Of a stretch of 64,000 nucleotides of DNA, positions 23,288 to 31,861 are shown piece after piece. The stretch comes from Actinomycetota bacterium. GTDB taxonomy: Bacteria > Actinomycetota > Actinomycetes > Streptosporangiales > Streptosporangiaceae. The position numbers and the translations under genes are program-made. The notes under the pieces are model-generated. The model was not told where the DNA came from and ran no database searches. It saw only the letters and a program-made list of their open reading frames with translations. The first letter of the stretch is position 1. Each line of letters opens with the position of its first letter. Location of the stretch: assembly GCA_003168255.1 (NCBI GenBank), contig PMSU01000205.1:1-64000 (forward strand), in the 5' to 3' direction.

Positions 23288-24751
23288 TCAGGCTTGGTGC
23301 GGGTCGTTATCTGGCCCGGGTGCGGTGGCCGGGCGGGCCGACGCTGCCGGGAGGAGGGCGATGGCGCCGGCCCGGAGCAGCGGCGACGTCCTGATGCCGC
23401 GCCGTAGCCCTGGTATCGCGAGGGGCAGGGCGATCCCGGCGATCAGGCTGATCGCGGCAGCCAGGGCATCCCACCGGTAGGGAGCCGACGGCAGCGGGAT
23501 GAACGTGTCCTTGACGACGTACCCGAGGACGGCCAGGCCGGCGAGCAGGACGAGGATCGTGACAGCCGACATGCGCCGCCGGACGGCGAAGACGATCGCG
23601 GCAGCCACTACCAGCGTGTACGCCGCGATGATCAGGTCGGCGCCGTAGCTGAGGCTGATGGCGACCGCGCGGGTGGCGGTGGGCTCGCCGACGAACAGCA
23701 GCAGTGTGACCAGGCTGCCGGCCCCGACCCAGATCAGCGCGCCGCCCGGCGACCCGGTCCGCCGGCTGGTCCGGCGCAGCATGCGCGGCCCAAAGCCATC
23801 GCGGCCGAGCGCGAACAGGATCCGCGACCCGGCCACGGCGCAGGCCAGCGCCGCGCCGAACGAGCTGATGACCGCGGCGAAGTTCACCAGATCGCCCATC
23901 CACGGCGCGACGTAGCGGTCGGTGATGCTGACGAGCGGGACCGGGGCCGCGGCCAGCCGCGCCGTGGCGGGATAGGCGTTCGTGACCACAGCCGTCACCC
24001 CGATCTCGAAGATCGCCACCACGGCCAGCGAGATCGCGATAGCCGCCGGGATGACCCGCTGCGGCTGGCGGGCCTCCTCGCCGAGGGTCGCCGCCGCCTC
24101 GAACCCGGAGAAGGCCGAGAACGAGAGCACCACGCCCAGGCCCAGGGTCGCCACGCCGACGCCGTCGGGCCGCAGCGGCGCGGTGCTGAACGCATGCCCG
24201 TGGTAGCCGCCCTTCGCCACGATGATGGCGCTGGCGATCACGACCAGCAGCATCGAGGCGGCCTCCACCGCGAGGATGACCGCCGCGGACAGCCTGATGT
24301 CGGCACCGGCGAACGCCATGACCAGGACGAACGCGATCACCGCGTAAACCGGCCAGGGCAGGTGGAGGCCGATCGCGGCGAAGGCCGGCCGTGCCTCGTC
24401 GGCGGTGCTGATATACACGCCGCCGGCGAAGTTCACGTAGACGAGCAGCAGCGTCCAGGCGGACAGGAAGCCGATGGCCGACCCGGCCACCGCACCGGTG
24501 AACCCGTAGACCGAGCCGGCGCTGTTGAAGCCGCGGGTGAAGATGACGAACGCGTAGGCGACGAAGCCCATCGCGACTGCCGCGACGACCTGGACGAGCG
24601 CCGTGCCGCCGCCCGATACGCCGGCCAGCACGGCCGCTGTTATCACCACGCCGCCGGTGGGGCCCTGCACGCCGACCGACTCGGCGATCGTACGAAAAAA
24701 CCGCAGCCGTCCCGCGCGCAGCCCGGCGCGCGGGTCGGCGCCGACCTTCAA
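23288..24751 (-). CDS. APC-family amino acid/polyamine permease
   Basis: A membrane transporter of 487 residues with about 12 hydrophobic helices. APC-typical segments are PTGGVVITAAVLAGVSGGGT (TM1), GFTGAVAGSAIGFLSAW, FSAFSGFEAAATLGEEARQP (TM6, with the GEEA..P loop) and SSFGAALACAVAGSRILFAL (TM8). The substrate is probably an amino acid or amine. TTG 24751 overlaps the stop of the upstream phosphatidyltransferase (TTGA), matching the family N-terminus; the open frame extends to 24862 but that part overlaps the neighbour. The two genes are translationally coupled. Confidence 0.8.
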   Translation of the reverse strand: MKVGADPRAGLRAGRLRFFRTIAESVGVQGPTGGVVITAAVLAGVSGGGTALVQVVAAVAMGFVAYAFVIFTRGFNSAGSVYGFTGAVAGSAIGFLSAWTLLLVYVNFAGGVYISTADEARPAFAAIGLHLPWPVYAVIAFVLVMAFAGADIRLSAAVILAVEAASMLLVVIASAIIVAKGGYHGHAFSTAPLRPDGVGVATLGLGVVLSFSAFSGFEAAATLGEEARQPQRVIPAAIAISLAVVAIFEIGVTAVVTNAYPATARLAAAPVPLVSITDRYVAPWMGDLVNFAAVISSFGAALACAVAGSRILFALGRDGFGPRMLRRTSRRTGSPGGALIWVGAGSLVTLLLFVGEPTATRAVAISLSYGADLIIAAYTLVVAAAIVFAVRRRMSAVTILVLLAGLAVLGYVVKDTFIPLPSAPYRWDALAAAISLIAGIALPLAIPGLRRGIRTSPLLRAGAIALLPAASARPATAPGPDNDPHQA

Positions 24752-25386
24752 CGCAGCCCGCCCGCCTGCGATCGGGCCGGCGGCCCGGAGCCACGCAGCA
24801 GCCGCAGGCCGTAGCCGACCCGCTGGATCGCGGTGATGCCGACCGCCGCCGTGAATGCCCACACGATCACGACCGCATGCGCGGGCAAGGCCAGGAGCAG
24901 GATGTAGACGACGATTGTCTCGGTTCCTTCCGCGAGGCCCCCGACGAACTGGAGCGAGCGGTTGTCACCGAGTTTCTGGCGGCGCCGTTCGGAAATGGAA
25001 GAAAAGGCTAGGAACGCGGTGCCGGAGATGTAGTACGCGGTGAGCAGCGCCACACATGCCAGCCGGGTGGCTGGCAGGGCGACGGCCAGGCCGAGGATGA
25101 TCCCCGCGTAGATGCTGAAGTCCGCGACGATGTCGGCGAAGCCGCCGGCGTCGGTGGACCCGCTCGCCCGCGCGACCGGGCCGTCGAGGCCGTCGGCCAG
25201 CCGGTTGGCCAGCCACAGGCCCAGCGCGAGCGGCCAGGCCTGAAGCGCGGTCGCGGCGCACGCCCCGGCGCCCGCCACCCAGCCCGCGATGGTCAGGGCG
25301 GCCGGGTGCACGCCCGCGAGGGCTAGCTTGCGGCCGGCCGCGTCCAGGACCGGGGCGAGCAGGCGCCGCATCCGCGAGTCCAGCAT
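24748..25386 (-). CDS. CDP-alcohol phosphatidyltransferase
   Basis: A 212-residue integral membrane enzyme that transfers a phosphatidyl group from CDP-diacylglycerol to an alcohol. The signature DGPVARASGSTDAGGFADIV (then AD) keeps all the Asp and Gly residues of DGxxAR...G...D...D, but has one residue fewer between AR and Gly than the classic spacing. About five to six membrane segments are visible. It is the first gene of a pair with the APC permease, joined by a TTGA overlap. The acceptor alcohol is not predictable. It starts at ATG 25386 and is separated by about 100 bp from the P450 operon upstream. Confidence 0.85.
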   Translation of the reverse strand: MLDSRMRRLLAPVLDAAGRKLALAGVHPAALTIAGWVAGAGACAATALQAWPLALGLWLANRLADGLDGPVARASGSTDAGGFADIVADFSIYAGIILGLAVALPATRLACVALLTAYYISGTAFLAFSSISERRRQKLGDNRSLQFVGGLAEGTETIVVYILLLALPAHAVVIVWAFTAAVGITAIQRVGYGLRLLRGSGPPARSQAGGLR

Positions 25387-25484
25387 CCGCGTTCCTTACT
25401 CCCGGGGAACACGCGACTCCTGCCGGAGTCAACCGCGCTGACACCGTGCTGGCGGGAACTCCGGCTCGGCCGACCAGCCTCGTC

Positions 25485-26783
25485 TTATGCCTTGATGAGC
25501 TTAACTGGCATGCTCCTCAGGCCGCCGACGAAGTTGGTCTTGAGCCAGCGGGGCTCGCCGGTCAGCTCGATGCCCTTGATACGGGGCAGGAGCTCTTCGA
25601 AGAGGACCTTCATTTCGAGGCGCACCACGTGCATGCCGACGCAGGCGTGCGGGCCGGCGCCGAACGCGACGTGCCGCACGTCGCGCTCGATATCGAACTG
25701 GTCGGCATGGTCGAACACTTCCTCGTCGCGGTTGGCAGACGCATAGAGCAGCATGAGCCGGTCACCTTCCTTGATGCGCCGGCCCCGGAGGTCGGTGTCG
25801 CGGCTCGCCGCGCGCATGAAGTGCTTGACCGGCGATACCCAGCGCAGGCTCTCCTCGATTAGCCGGGGAATCAGCGCGGGATCTGCCCTGACCTTGGCGA
25901 GCTGGTCTGGTCGTTTCGCCAGCTCGAGGGCGGCACCGGAGATGGTCGAGGAGGTGGTGTCGTGTCCGGCGGTGGCGATCGCGATGTACCAGCCGTTGGC
26001 GTAGCCCTCGCTGATGGGCTGCCCGTCGATCTCGCTGTTGGCGATCAGTGACAGCAGATCGTCGGTAGGGTTCGCCCGCCGGTCGGCGTTCAAGGCGCTG
26101 AAATAGGCGAAGAAACCTTCGGTCGCGGCGGCGAAAGCGCGGGCGGCCGCGTCCGGCTCGGGGGCTACCTGAGGCCCGAGTTCGTCGTCGTGGACGCCGA
26201 AGAACTCCTGGGTGAGCTGGAGCATGATCGGCTCGTCCTGCTCGGGCACGCCGAACAGCGTCATGATGACGTGCAGCGGGTAGCCGAGCGCGAAGTCCTT
26301 GACGAAGTCGCACTCACCGTCGTTGGCCAGCACTCGATCCACGGCTTGCCTGGCCAGCTCGCGCATCTGTCCTTCGAACCGCCGGATGTTGCGAGGCATG
26401 AACCATTTGTTCGCCACGGCGCGCACCTTGGTGTGCTCGGGCGGGTCCATGTAGACCAGCACGTCCATCGCCCGGTAGGAGCCGCCGGTGAGGCTCCGGA
26501 CGAAGGCGTCGCTGGGCTGGTCGTTGAGGATCGGGTTCAGCACCCCGCTGGTGAACAGGTCGGGCTGACGTTCGACCTCGAGCAGGTCGTGGTGCTTGGT
26601 GACCAGCCAGAGGGGGTCGAAGTTGTCGAGCTTGGCCAGGCCCAGCGGGTTGTTCTTCCGCAGCCATTCGTATGCCGGGTACGTAATGCTCGTCTCATCG
26701 GCGTAGGAGGCGGGCAGTACCGCGTGCTGCGCGATCTTGTCCGGGATCAGGTAGTCCTGCGCTGTGTCTTCGGTGATAGTCAT
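25485..26783 (-). CDS. Cytochrome P450
   Basis: A soluble bacterial class I P450 of 432 residues. Motifs: I-helix AGHDTTSS (272-279), ExxR at E311-R314 (EESLR), and the heme loop FGAGPHACVGM with ligand C381. The family inserts oxygen from O2 with electrons from ferredoxin; no ferredoxin gene is in the window. It is the last gene of a minus-strand operon with a zinc alcohol dehydrogenase and an aldehyde dehydrogenase, so a three-step oxidation of a hydrocarbon or terpenoid (hydroxylation, alcohol to aldehyde, aldehyde to acid) is a reasonable inference. It resembles linalool- or steroid-side-chain-type bacterial P450s, but assignment needs phylogeny. Confidence 0.9.
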   Translation of the reverse strand: MTITEDTAQDYLIPDKIAQHAVLPASYADETSITYPAYEWLRKNNPLGLAKLDNFDPLWLVTKHHDLLEVERQPDLFTSGVLNPILNDQPSDAFVRSLTGGSYRAMDVLVYMDPPEHTKVRAVANKWFMPRNIRRFEGQMRELARQAVDRVLANDGECDFVKDFALGYPLHVIMTLFGVPEQDEPIMLQLTQEFFGVHDDELGPQVAPEPDAAARAFAAATEGFFAYFSALNADRRANPTDDLLSLIANSEIDGQPISEGYANGWYIAIATAGHDTTSSTISGAALELAKRPDQLAKVRADPALIPRLIEESLRWVSPVKHFMRAASRDTDLRGRRIKEGDRLMLLYASANRDEEVFDHADQFDIERDVRHVAFGAGPHACVGMHVVRLEMKVLFEELLPRIKGIELTGEPRWLKTNFVGGLRSMPVKLIKA

Positions 26784-26795
26784 GGCTTCGGTCTT

Positions 26796-27908
26796 TCAGC
26801 TGGCCGGGTCGAGGGTGAGGACGACCTTGACGGCCTCGCCCAGGTGCTGCGCGGCGATGCCGTCATTGATCTTTTCGAAGGGCATGGTCGTGACGAATTT
26901 GTCGAAGGGGAACTTGCCCTGGAGGTAGAGCTGCATGAGCTGCGGGATGAACGTGTCCGGGTCGCTGTCGCCTTCGACGATGTTCTTGACCGTCAGGCCG
27001 AGGACCAGGCCCTGGATCAGCGGCAGCGGCAGCGCCGCCGCCGGATCGCTGGGCACGGCGAGCAGCCCGAGCACGCCCTGGTTGCCAAGGGCGTTGACGG
27101 CATCGCAGAGGGCCGGCACGAGCCCGGTGGTGTCGAGGACGAAGTTCACCCCGGCGGGGAAGATCGCTCTGACCTGCTCGGCGGTGGAGCCGTCCGCAGG
27201 GTCGAGTGCATGGGTGGCGCCGAGGGCCGCGGCGAGTTCCCTGCGCCCGGCGACCGGTTCGACGACGATGATGGGATTGCAGCCTTGAACGACCGCGCCG
27301 AGAACCGCTGACAAGCCGACGGAGCCACTGCCGAGGATCAGGACCGAGGATCCGGCCGGTGCCTTGAAGCTGCGCATGATCGCCCCGGCCCCGGTCTGGA
27401 TGCCGCAGCCCAGCGGGCCGGCGAGCGCCAGCGGGAAGTCGTCGGGCACCTTGACGAGGTTGCGTTCCCCGGTAATCGCATGAGTGGCGAATGAGGACTG
27501 CCCGAAGAAGCTGCTGCCGACCGTCCCGGCGGCGTTGGTGATGACGGAGCTGCCGTCCAGGCGGGTGCCGGCGTAGTTGAGTGCCATGAAGTTGTGGCAG
27601 TAGGCGGGATCGCCGGGCGTGCAGGCGAGGCACTCGCCGCAGCTGGCGAAGCTGATCGCGACCCGGTCGCCGGGCTTCACCTTGCTCACCGCGGTACCGA
27701 CGGATACGACTGTGCCGCTGCCTTCGTGCCCGAGCACGCCGGGCAGCGGGAAAGGCAGTGCGCCGTCGCGGGTTGCCAGGTCGGTGTGACAGATGCCAAC
27801 CGCTGCGATCTGGATCAGCACCTCGTCAGGGCGGGGGTCATCGAGCTGGACCCGCTCCAGGCTGAGTTCCGCGCCCAGCTCGGTCAGGACTGCTGCGGTG
27901 GCTTCCAT
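26796..27908 (-). CDS. Zinc-dependent alcohol dehydrogenase (aryl/alkyl alcohol type)
   Basis: A 370-residue MDR-family dehydrogenase. Catalytic zinc ligands C40 (GICHTD), H61/E62 (GHEGSG) and C168 (PLGCGIQTG); structural zinc Cys C90, C93, C96 and C104; nucleotide loop GSGSVG (193-198) followed by VVEP, suggesting NAD. It resembles long-chain or aryl-alcohol dehydrogenases. It sits 12 bp upstream of the P450 and 26 bp downstream of the aldehyde dehydrogenase in the same operon, where it would oxidise the P450's alcohol product. Confidence 0.9.
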   Translation of the reverse strand: MEATAAVLTELGAELSLERVQLDDPRPDEVLIQIAAVGICHTDLATRDGALPFPLPGVLGHEGSGTVVSVGTAVSKVKPGDRVAISFASCGECLACTPGDPAYCHNFMALNYAGTRLDGSSVITNAAGTVGSSFFGQSSFATHAITGERNLVKVPDDFPLALAGPLGCGIQTGAGAIMRSFKAPAGSSVLILGSGSVGLSAVLGAVVQGCNPIIVVEPVAGRRELAAALGATHALDPADGSTAEQVRAIFPAGVNFVLDTTGLVPALCDAVNALGNQGVLGLLAVPSDPAAALPLPLIQGLVLGLTVKNIVEGDSDPDTFIPQLMQLYLQGKFPFDKFVTTMPFEKINDGIAAQHLGEAVKVVLTLDPAS

Positions 27909-27934
27909 GGATTCTCCTAGGTATCGGCAGGCGG

Positions 27935-29380
27935 TCAGAGGTAGACGGACTGGAGCACCTGATAGGCCGCCAGTCCCTCGGGCCCGAGCTCGCGGCCGAG
28001 GCCGCTGGCCTTGACTCCGCCGAAGGGCGCGGTCGGGTCGGGCAGGTAGCCGTTGATGCCGATGGTGCCGGTCTTGATCTGCTTGGCGACTGCGAGACCG
28101 CGGTCGTGATCGTCGGTCCAGACCGTCCCGCCAAGCCCGAAGTCGGAATCGTTGGCGATCGCGATGGCCTCGGCGTCATCGCCGTATGCGATCACCGACA
28201 GGACCGGCCCGAAGATCTCCTCCTGGGCGATGGTCGAGCTGTTGTCGACGTCGGCGAACACGGTCGGTTCGACGTAGAAGCCATGCTCGACGCCGGCTGG
28301 GCGGCCACCGCCGATGGTCACTCGTGCTCCGTCACTCTTGCCCTTCGCGATGTAGCCCTCGACCCGGTCGCGATGGCGTGCGCTGGACATCGGGCCGATC
28401 TGGGTGGCCGGGTCGAGGGCATCACCGAGCTTCATCACGCTCGCGAACGTGGTGAACAGCTCGACGACCTCGTCGTAGCGGCTGCGCGGGGCCAGGATCC
28501 GGGTGCCGAGATAGCACGTCTGGCCCTGGTTGAGGAGGGTGGCGCCGAACAGTTTTTCGCCGACGGCGGCCAGGTCCAGTGCGGCATCATCGAGGATGAT
28601 CGTCGCGGACTTGCCGCCCAGCTCCAGGGTGACGGGCCGCAGCAGGCGCCCGCATACCTCTGCGATCGAACGCCCGGCGGCAGTGGAGCCGGTGAAGGCG
28701 ACCTTGTCGACGCCAGGGTGCTGGACCAGGTAGGCACCGACCTCGCGTCCGGCCGGAACGATGTTGATCACGCCGGCCGGGACGCCTGCGGCTTCCAGCG
28801 ACTCGGCGAACAGGTAACTGTCGAGCACCGTCTCGGGTGAGGGCTTGACGACGAGCGTGCAGCCCGCAGCGAAGGCCGGCGCGTACTTGAAGGCGGCCAG
28901 CGCCTGGGGAAAGTTCCACGGCACGATGGCGGCGACCACGCCGACCGGCTGACGGCGGACCAGGGTGGTCCCGCCGAGCAGGCCCGGTCGCTCCTCGTCG
29001 GTCGGCGTGCCCTTTGCCAGTCCGGCGTAGTAGCGCAGCAGGATCTGCGGAAACACCACTTCGAGTGCGCCGGAGACGGCCACCGGCATCCCGTTCTGGC
29101 TGCTGACCCGCTGCGCCATCTCACCGGCACGCTTGTCCATCTCATCGGCCAGCCGCTCCATCACCTCGGCCCGGCGCGCAGGGTGCCAGCTGGACCAGCC
29201 GGCCGGGTCGTCGAAGGCGGCACGGGCGGCGCTCACCGCGGCGTCGACGTCGGCCTCGAGCCCTTCGGGGACGCTGCCGATGACGTCCTCGGTGCTGGGT
29301 GAGACGACGGTGATCGTGGCGCTGGAGGACGGCTTCTGCCAGGCCCCGCCGAGGTAGAGCTTGTCGTAGGTCAGTGTCAT
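27935..29380 (-). CDS. Aldehyde dehydrogenase
   Basis: A 481-residue NAD(P)-dependent aldehyde dehydrogenase, with catalytic C289 in NQGQTCYLGTR, general base E253 in LELGGKS, and the cofactor motif FTGSTAAG (229-236). It starts at ATG 29380 (MTLTYDKLYLGGAWQKPSSS), the usual family N-terminus; the open frame continues upstream into a low-complexity repeat that is leader DNA. It is the first structural gene of the ALDH-ADH-P450 operon. A palindrome 205 bp upstream of the start and the nearby AcoR-like gene suggest activator control. Confidence 0.9.
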   Translation of the reverse strand: MTLTYDKLYLGGAWQKPSSSATITVVSPSTEDVIGSVPEGLEADVDAAVSAARAAFDDPAGWSSWHPARRAEVMERLADEMDKRAGEMAQRVSSQNGMPVAVSGALEVVFPQILLRYYAGLAKGTPTDEERPGLLGGTTLVRRQPVGVVAAIVPWNFPQALAAFKYAPAFAAGCTLVVKPSPETVLDSYLFAESLEAAGVPAGVINIVPAGREVGAYLVQHPGVDKVAFTGSTAAGRSIAEVCGRLLRPVTLELGGKSATIILDDAALDLAAVGEKLFGATLLNQGQTCYLGTRILAPRSRYDEVVELFTTFASVMKLGDALDPATQIGPMSSARHRDRVEGYIAKGKSDGARVTIGGGRPAGVEHGFYVEPTVFADVDNSSTIAQEEIFGPVLSVIAYGDDAEAIAIANDSDFGLGGTVWTDDHDRGLAVAKQIKTGTIGINGYLPDPTAPFGGVKASGLGRELGPEGLAAYQVLQSVYL

Positions 29381-29430
29381 GGCACTCCTTCTGCAAACGG
29401 TCGCCCTGGTCTGGTCCGGTTCGGTCCGGT

Positions 29431-29510
29431 CCGCGGCTCCGGGTTCTGGCCTGCGGCTCCGGGTTCTGGCCTGCTGCTCCGGGTCCTGGCCTGCGGCTCC
29501 GGGTTCTGGC
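29431..29510. repeat. 20-bp tandem repeat in the leader of the aldehyde dehydrogenase operon
   Basis: Four units of consensus CTGCGGCTCCGGGTTCTGGC start at 29431, 29451, 29471 and 29491, with one to three mismatches each. The array lies between the palindrome at 29585-29602 and the ALDH start codon, where a promoter would be expected, and so could change promoter or activator-site spacing. Confidence 0.9.
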
Positions 29511-29584
29511 TGCCGCACCGGTGTAAGTCCGCTGCTAAAGCTACGCCGAATGCTCTAGTCCCCGATGTTCAGTTCCTGGACATT

Positions 29585-29602
29585 CTGTGAGCAGGCTCAC
29601 AG
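29585..29602. promoter_or_regulatory. Palindrome upstream of the ALDH-ADH-P450 operon (candidate activator site)
   Basis: CTGTGAGCAGGCTCACAG is a perfect inverted repeat (8-bp arms with a 2-bp centre). It lies 205 bp upstream of ATG 29380, downstream of the 3' end of the AcoR-like gene, as expected for an upstream activating sequence of that regulator. A 16/18 match occurs at 63712-63729, again 205 bp upstream of a start codon. Confidence 0.65.
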
Positions 29603-29662
29603 TCTGCGACGGCGGTGCAGGTGACCGCTCGCAGGCCAGCCGGCGGTTGGCCTGCGGTTGGC

Positions 29663-31390
29663 TCAGGCCGAGATGCCGAGGGTGCGCAGCGCCTTATACA
29701 GGGTGGTGCGGCTGATTCCGAGGTAGGCGGCCGTCTTGACTTTGTTCCCGCCGTTGGCCCGCAAGGCGGCGCGGATGGCCTCGTGCTCGGCCTGCTCCAG
29801 CCGGGTGAGGCGGCCCGGCATGCCAGGCTGGCGGTAACCCTCTGGCAACTGCTCCGGCTGGATCTCGCCGGTCCGGCCGGCTGCGTGCAGGGCCGCGGCG
29901 ACATCGGCCAGTTCGCGCAGATTCCCGGGCCAGGGCTGGCTGATCAGGATCGCCTGCGCGGCGGGAGAGATCCGGCGCGGCGACGCGCCGGATGCCGCGG
30001 CCATCGCGCGCAGGAGCTCGGGGATCTGCTCGCGGTAGCTGCGCAGCGGGGGTATCTCCACCCGTCCGGGCAGGTGGGAGACGAGCCCGAGGGTGTCGCT
30101 GCCAAGCTCTGCAAGCGGGGCAGCGGTGGCGGCTACCCACGCCGAGGACGCGGCGACCGCCTCGGCGACGAGGTGGGTAAGCCTGGGAGGGAGCAGTTGA
30201 ACGCCTTCGATCACGACGAGACCGGGGTGCTCAGCCAGCAGCCGCCGCAGCTTCCTGAGCCACGCCATGGCACCGTCGCTGCCCAGTTCAGCTGGGTGCA
30301 GGGTAGCAAGCGGGTGCGGTCCGGCCAGCGACGCCAGCACGGTGGTTCGCCCGCTGCCGGGCTCACCGTGCACCAGGGTGCGGGTCCGGCTCGCCCGCAA
30401 CCTCGCGAGAGCGGGCAGGGCCGGCCCCAGGGGTCCCCGGCCCGGCAGTGCCGACGCCGGGACGGCGGGCAGCCGGGCCGACGCGAGGGCCGGGCGGGCA
30501 GCTGGGGCAGGCGTGGTTTTCTCGATGCGGCACAGCACTCCGGATCCCGCGCCGGCCAGCCGGTGCAAATCGATGCAGACGGGCACGCCGCGAGACAGCA
30601 CGAGGTGGCGGCTCATGGCCTGCGTCCCGCGCAGGTCGGATGCGAGGTCGGCAATCAAGGAACGGTCATCCGCGTCCAGTAGCGCCGACACCGCGGGCGT
30701 CTCCAGGTGCACGCCCTCGCCGAGCACCAGGACCAGCCCGGGCGGACCCTGGGCGGTGACACTCTGGAATACATCGAGCATGCGCTTCTGCGCGGCGCGC
30801 CCGGTTTCGAGCAAGAGCTCCTCGATGTCGCTGATGCCGCGGCTGACGAACGGCTTGAGCAGGTCGTTGTCCTGGGTGGCGGCGCAGGTGATGTCCAGGA
30901 CGCCCTCGAGCCTGCGGGTGGCACGGTGGAAGATGGGCTGGCCATAGCAGCTGTAGGCCTTCAGGCCGTCCAGGAAGTGCTCTTCGCCGCGCACGAACAG
31001 GCCCCGCCGCAGCTCGAGTGCGGTCGATATCGCGTTGGTACCCGTGGCTGGCTCGGAGAACAGCTGGCCGATCACGGCCCCGGTGCGTTCGACTCTGGTG
31101 CGGACGGCTGACTCACCGCACCGTATGTCGACCAGGCGTCCCGAACTGTCGGCCACCATCAGGCTGAAGCTCGTGCCCTCCAGGTGCCGGGCCAGGCTCG
31201 CCAGCACCGGGCCTGCCGCAGCCATCAGCCGGCTGCTGCGATCGACCTCATGCAGGCGTGCGGTGTGCAGGTCATCACGGGGGTTCAGGCCGCCCTGCTG
31301 GCAGCGCTGCCACGAGCTCAGGATCTCGGCCCTGAGCGCTCCGGGGCGGCCGTGATCCGGGCCAGCTCGCGCGGCTGTGCCCATCGGCAT
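29663..31390 (-). CDS. AcoR/MimR-like GAF-AAA-Fis transcriptional regulator
   Basis: A regulator of about 575 residues: an N-terminal GAF-type sensor (about 50-210, VADSSGRLVDIRCGESAVRT), a divergent AAA+ domain with Walker A GEPGSGRTT (about 340-348), and a C-terminal Fis-type HTH (ANGGNKVKTAAYLGISRTTL). It lacks the GAFTGA loop needed for sigma-54 contact, consistent with Actinobacteria generally lacking sigma-54; such AcoR/MimR-like proteins activate alcohol, alkane or acetoin metabolism genes. ATG 31390 is preceded by AAGGAGG four nt upstream; ATG 31384 is possible. Its position just upstream of the ALDH-ADH-P450 operon and the palindrome at 29585 point to that operon as target. Confidence 0.8.
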   Translation of the reverse strand: MPMGTAARAGPDHGRPGALRAEILSSWQRCQQGGLNPRDDLHTARLHEVDRSSRLMAAAGPVLASLARHLEGTSFSLMVADSSGRLVDIRCGESAVRTRVERTGAVIGQLFSEPATGTNAISTALELRRGLFVRGEEHFLDGLKAYSCYGQPIFHRATRRLEGVLDITCAATQDNDLLKPFVSRGISDIEELLLETGRAAQKRMLDVFQSVTAQGPPGLVLVLGEGVHLETPAVSALLDADDRSLIADLASDLRGTQAMSRHLVLSRGVPVCIDLHRLAGAGSGVLCRIEKTTPAPAARPALASARLPAVPASALPGRGPLGPALPALARLRASRTRTLVHGEPGSGRTTVLASLAGPHPLATLHPAELGSDGAMAWLRKLRRLLAEHPGLVVIEGVQLLPPRLTHLVAEAVAASSAWVAATAAPLAELGSDTLGLVSHLPGRVEIPPLRSYREQIPELLRAMAAASGASPRRISPAAQAILISQPWPGNLRELADVAAALHAAGRTGEIQPEQLPEGYRQPGMPGRLTRLEQAEHEAIRAALRANGGNKVKTAAYLGISRTTLYKALRTLGISA

Positions 31391-31496
31391 CAGCCCTCCT
31401 TGCCAGCGCATGTCCCTCGGTTCGCGGGGACCTGGCGGGTGGAACTGGCACACAGTCGATTCATGTGATTTACCTCGCCTTAACGATAGTTGATTC

Positions 31497-31838
31497 TTAG
31501 AGTAATCGCCATAGCGAGACAGCTACGAGACTGGCCTGTAGCCCGCCAGCTAGGCCCTCGGCCGACCATGCGGGGCGGTGGTACACAGAATCGACGAGAC
31601 GAGCAGACGAGCGCAGGGCGTCACGTGCCTTGCGTGACGCAACGACCATGACGCCGTAGTGCGCCGCATCCTTCAGGTCGAGGAGCCTCAGCAGGGCTTT
31701 CGCCAGTTCAGCCCCGTCCGGCTCATCTAGGACCGAGCCGGCGACCTCCAGGTAGGCCTGGGCAGTCCGGAGCCGGGTGCGTCCTTCTGCCACGCCGCAT
31801 GGGGAAGTGCGAGACCTCTGAGACATCCCGGTCACCAT
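31497..31838 (-). CDS. HEPN-like small helical protein, partner of the nucleotidyltransferase
   Basis: A 113-residue, mostly helical protein (LRTAQAYLEVAGSVLDEPDG, then LAKALLRLLDLKDAAHYGVM and VASRKARDALRSSARLVD). The arrangement directly downstream of a wHTH-nucleotidyltransferase, and the LKDAAHYG motif, match HEPN-like partners of MNT-type genes. I do not see the RNase motif R-x4-6-H, so it may be inactive or a divergent member. The gap from the upstream gene is 23 bp, so they form one operon. Whether it is toxin or antitoxin is unknown. Confidence 0.6.
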   Translation of the reverse strand: MVTGMSQRSRTSPCGVAEGRTRLRTAQAYLEVAGSVLDEPDGAELAKALLRLLDLKDAAHYGVMVVASRKARDALRSSARLVDSVYHRPAWSAEGLAGGLQASLVAVSLWRLL

Positions 31839-31861
31839 GCCTCTCTATGTGGCAGGTGACT

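Noticed and set aside
29663-31390. Sigma-54-dependent activator
   Set aside because: The AAA+ domain lacks the GAFTGA loop, and Actinobacteria generally lack sigma-54, so a sigma-54-type promoter is not proposed.
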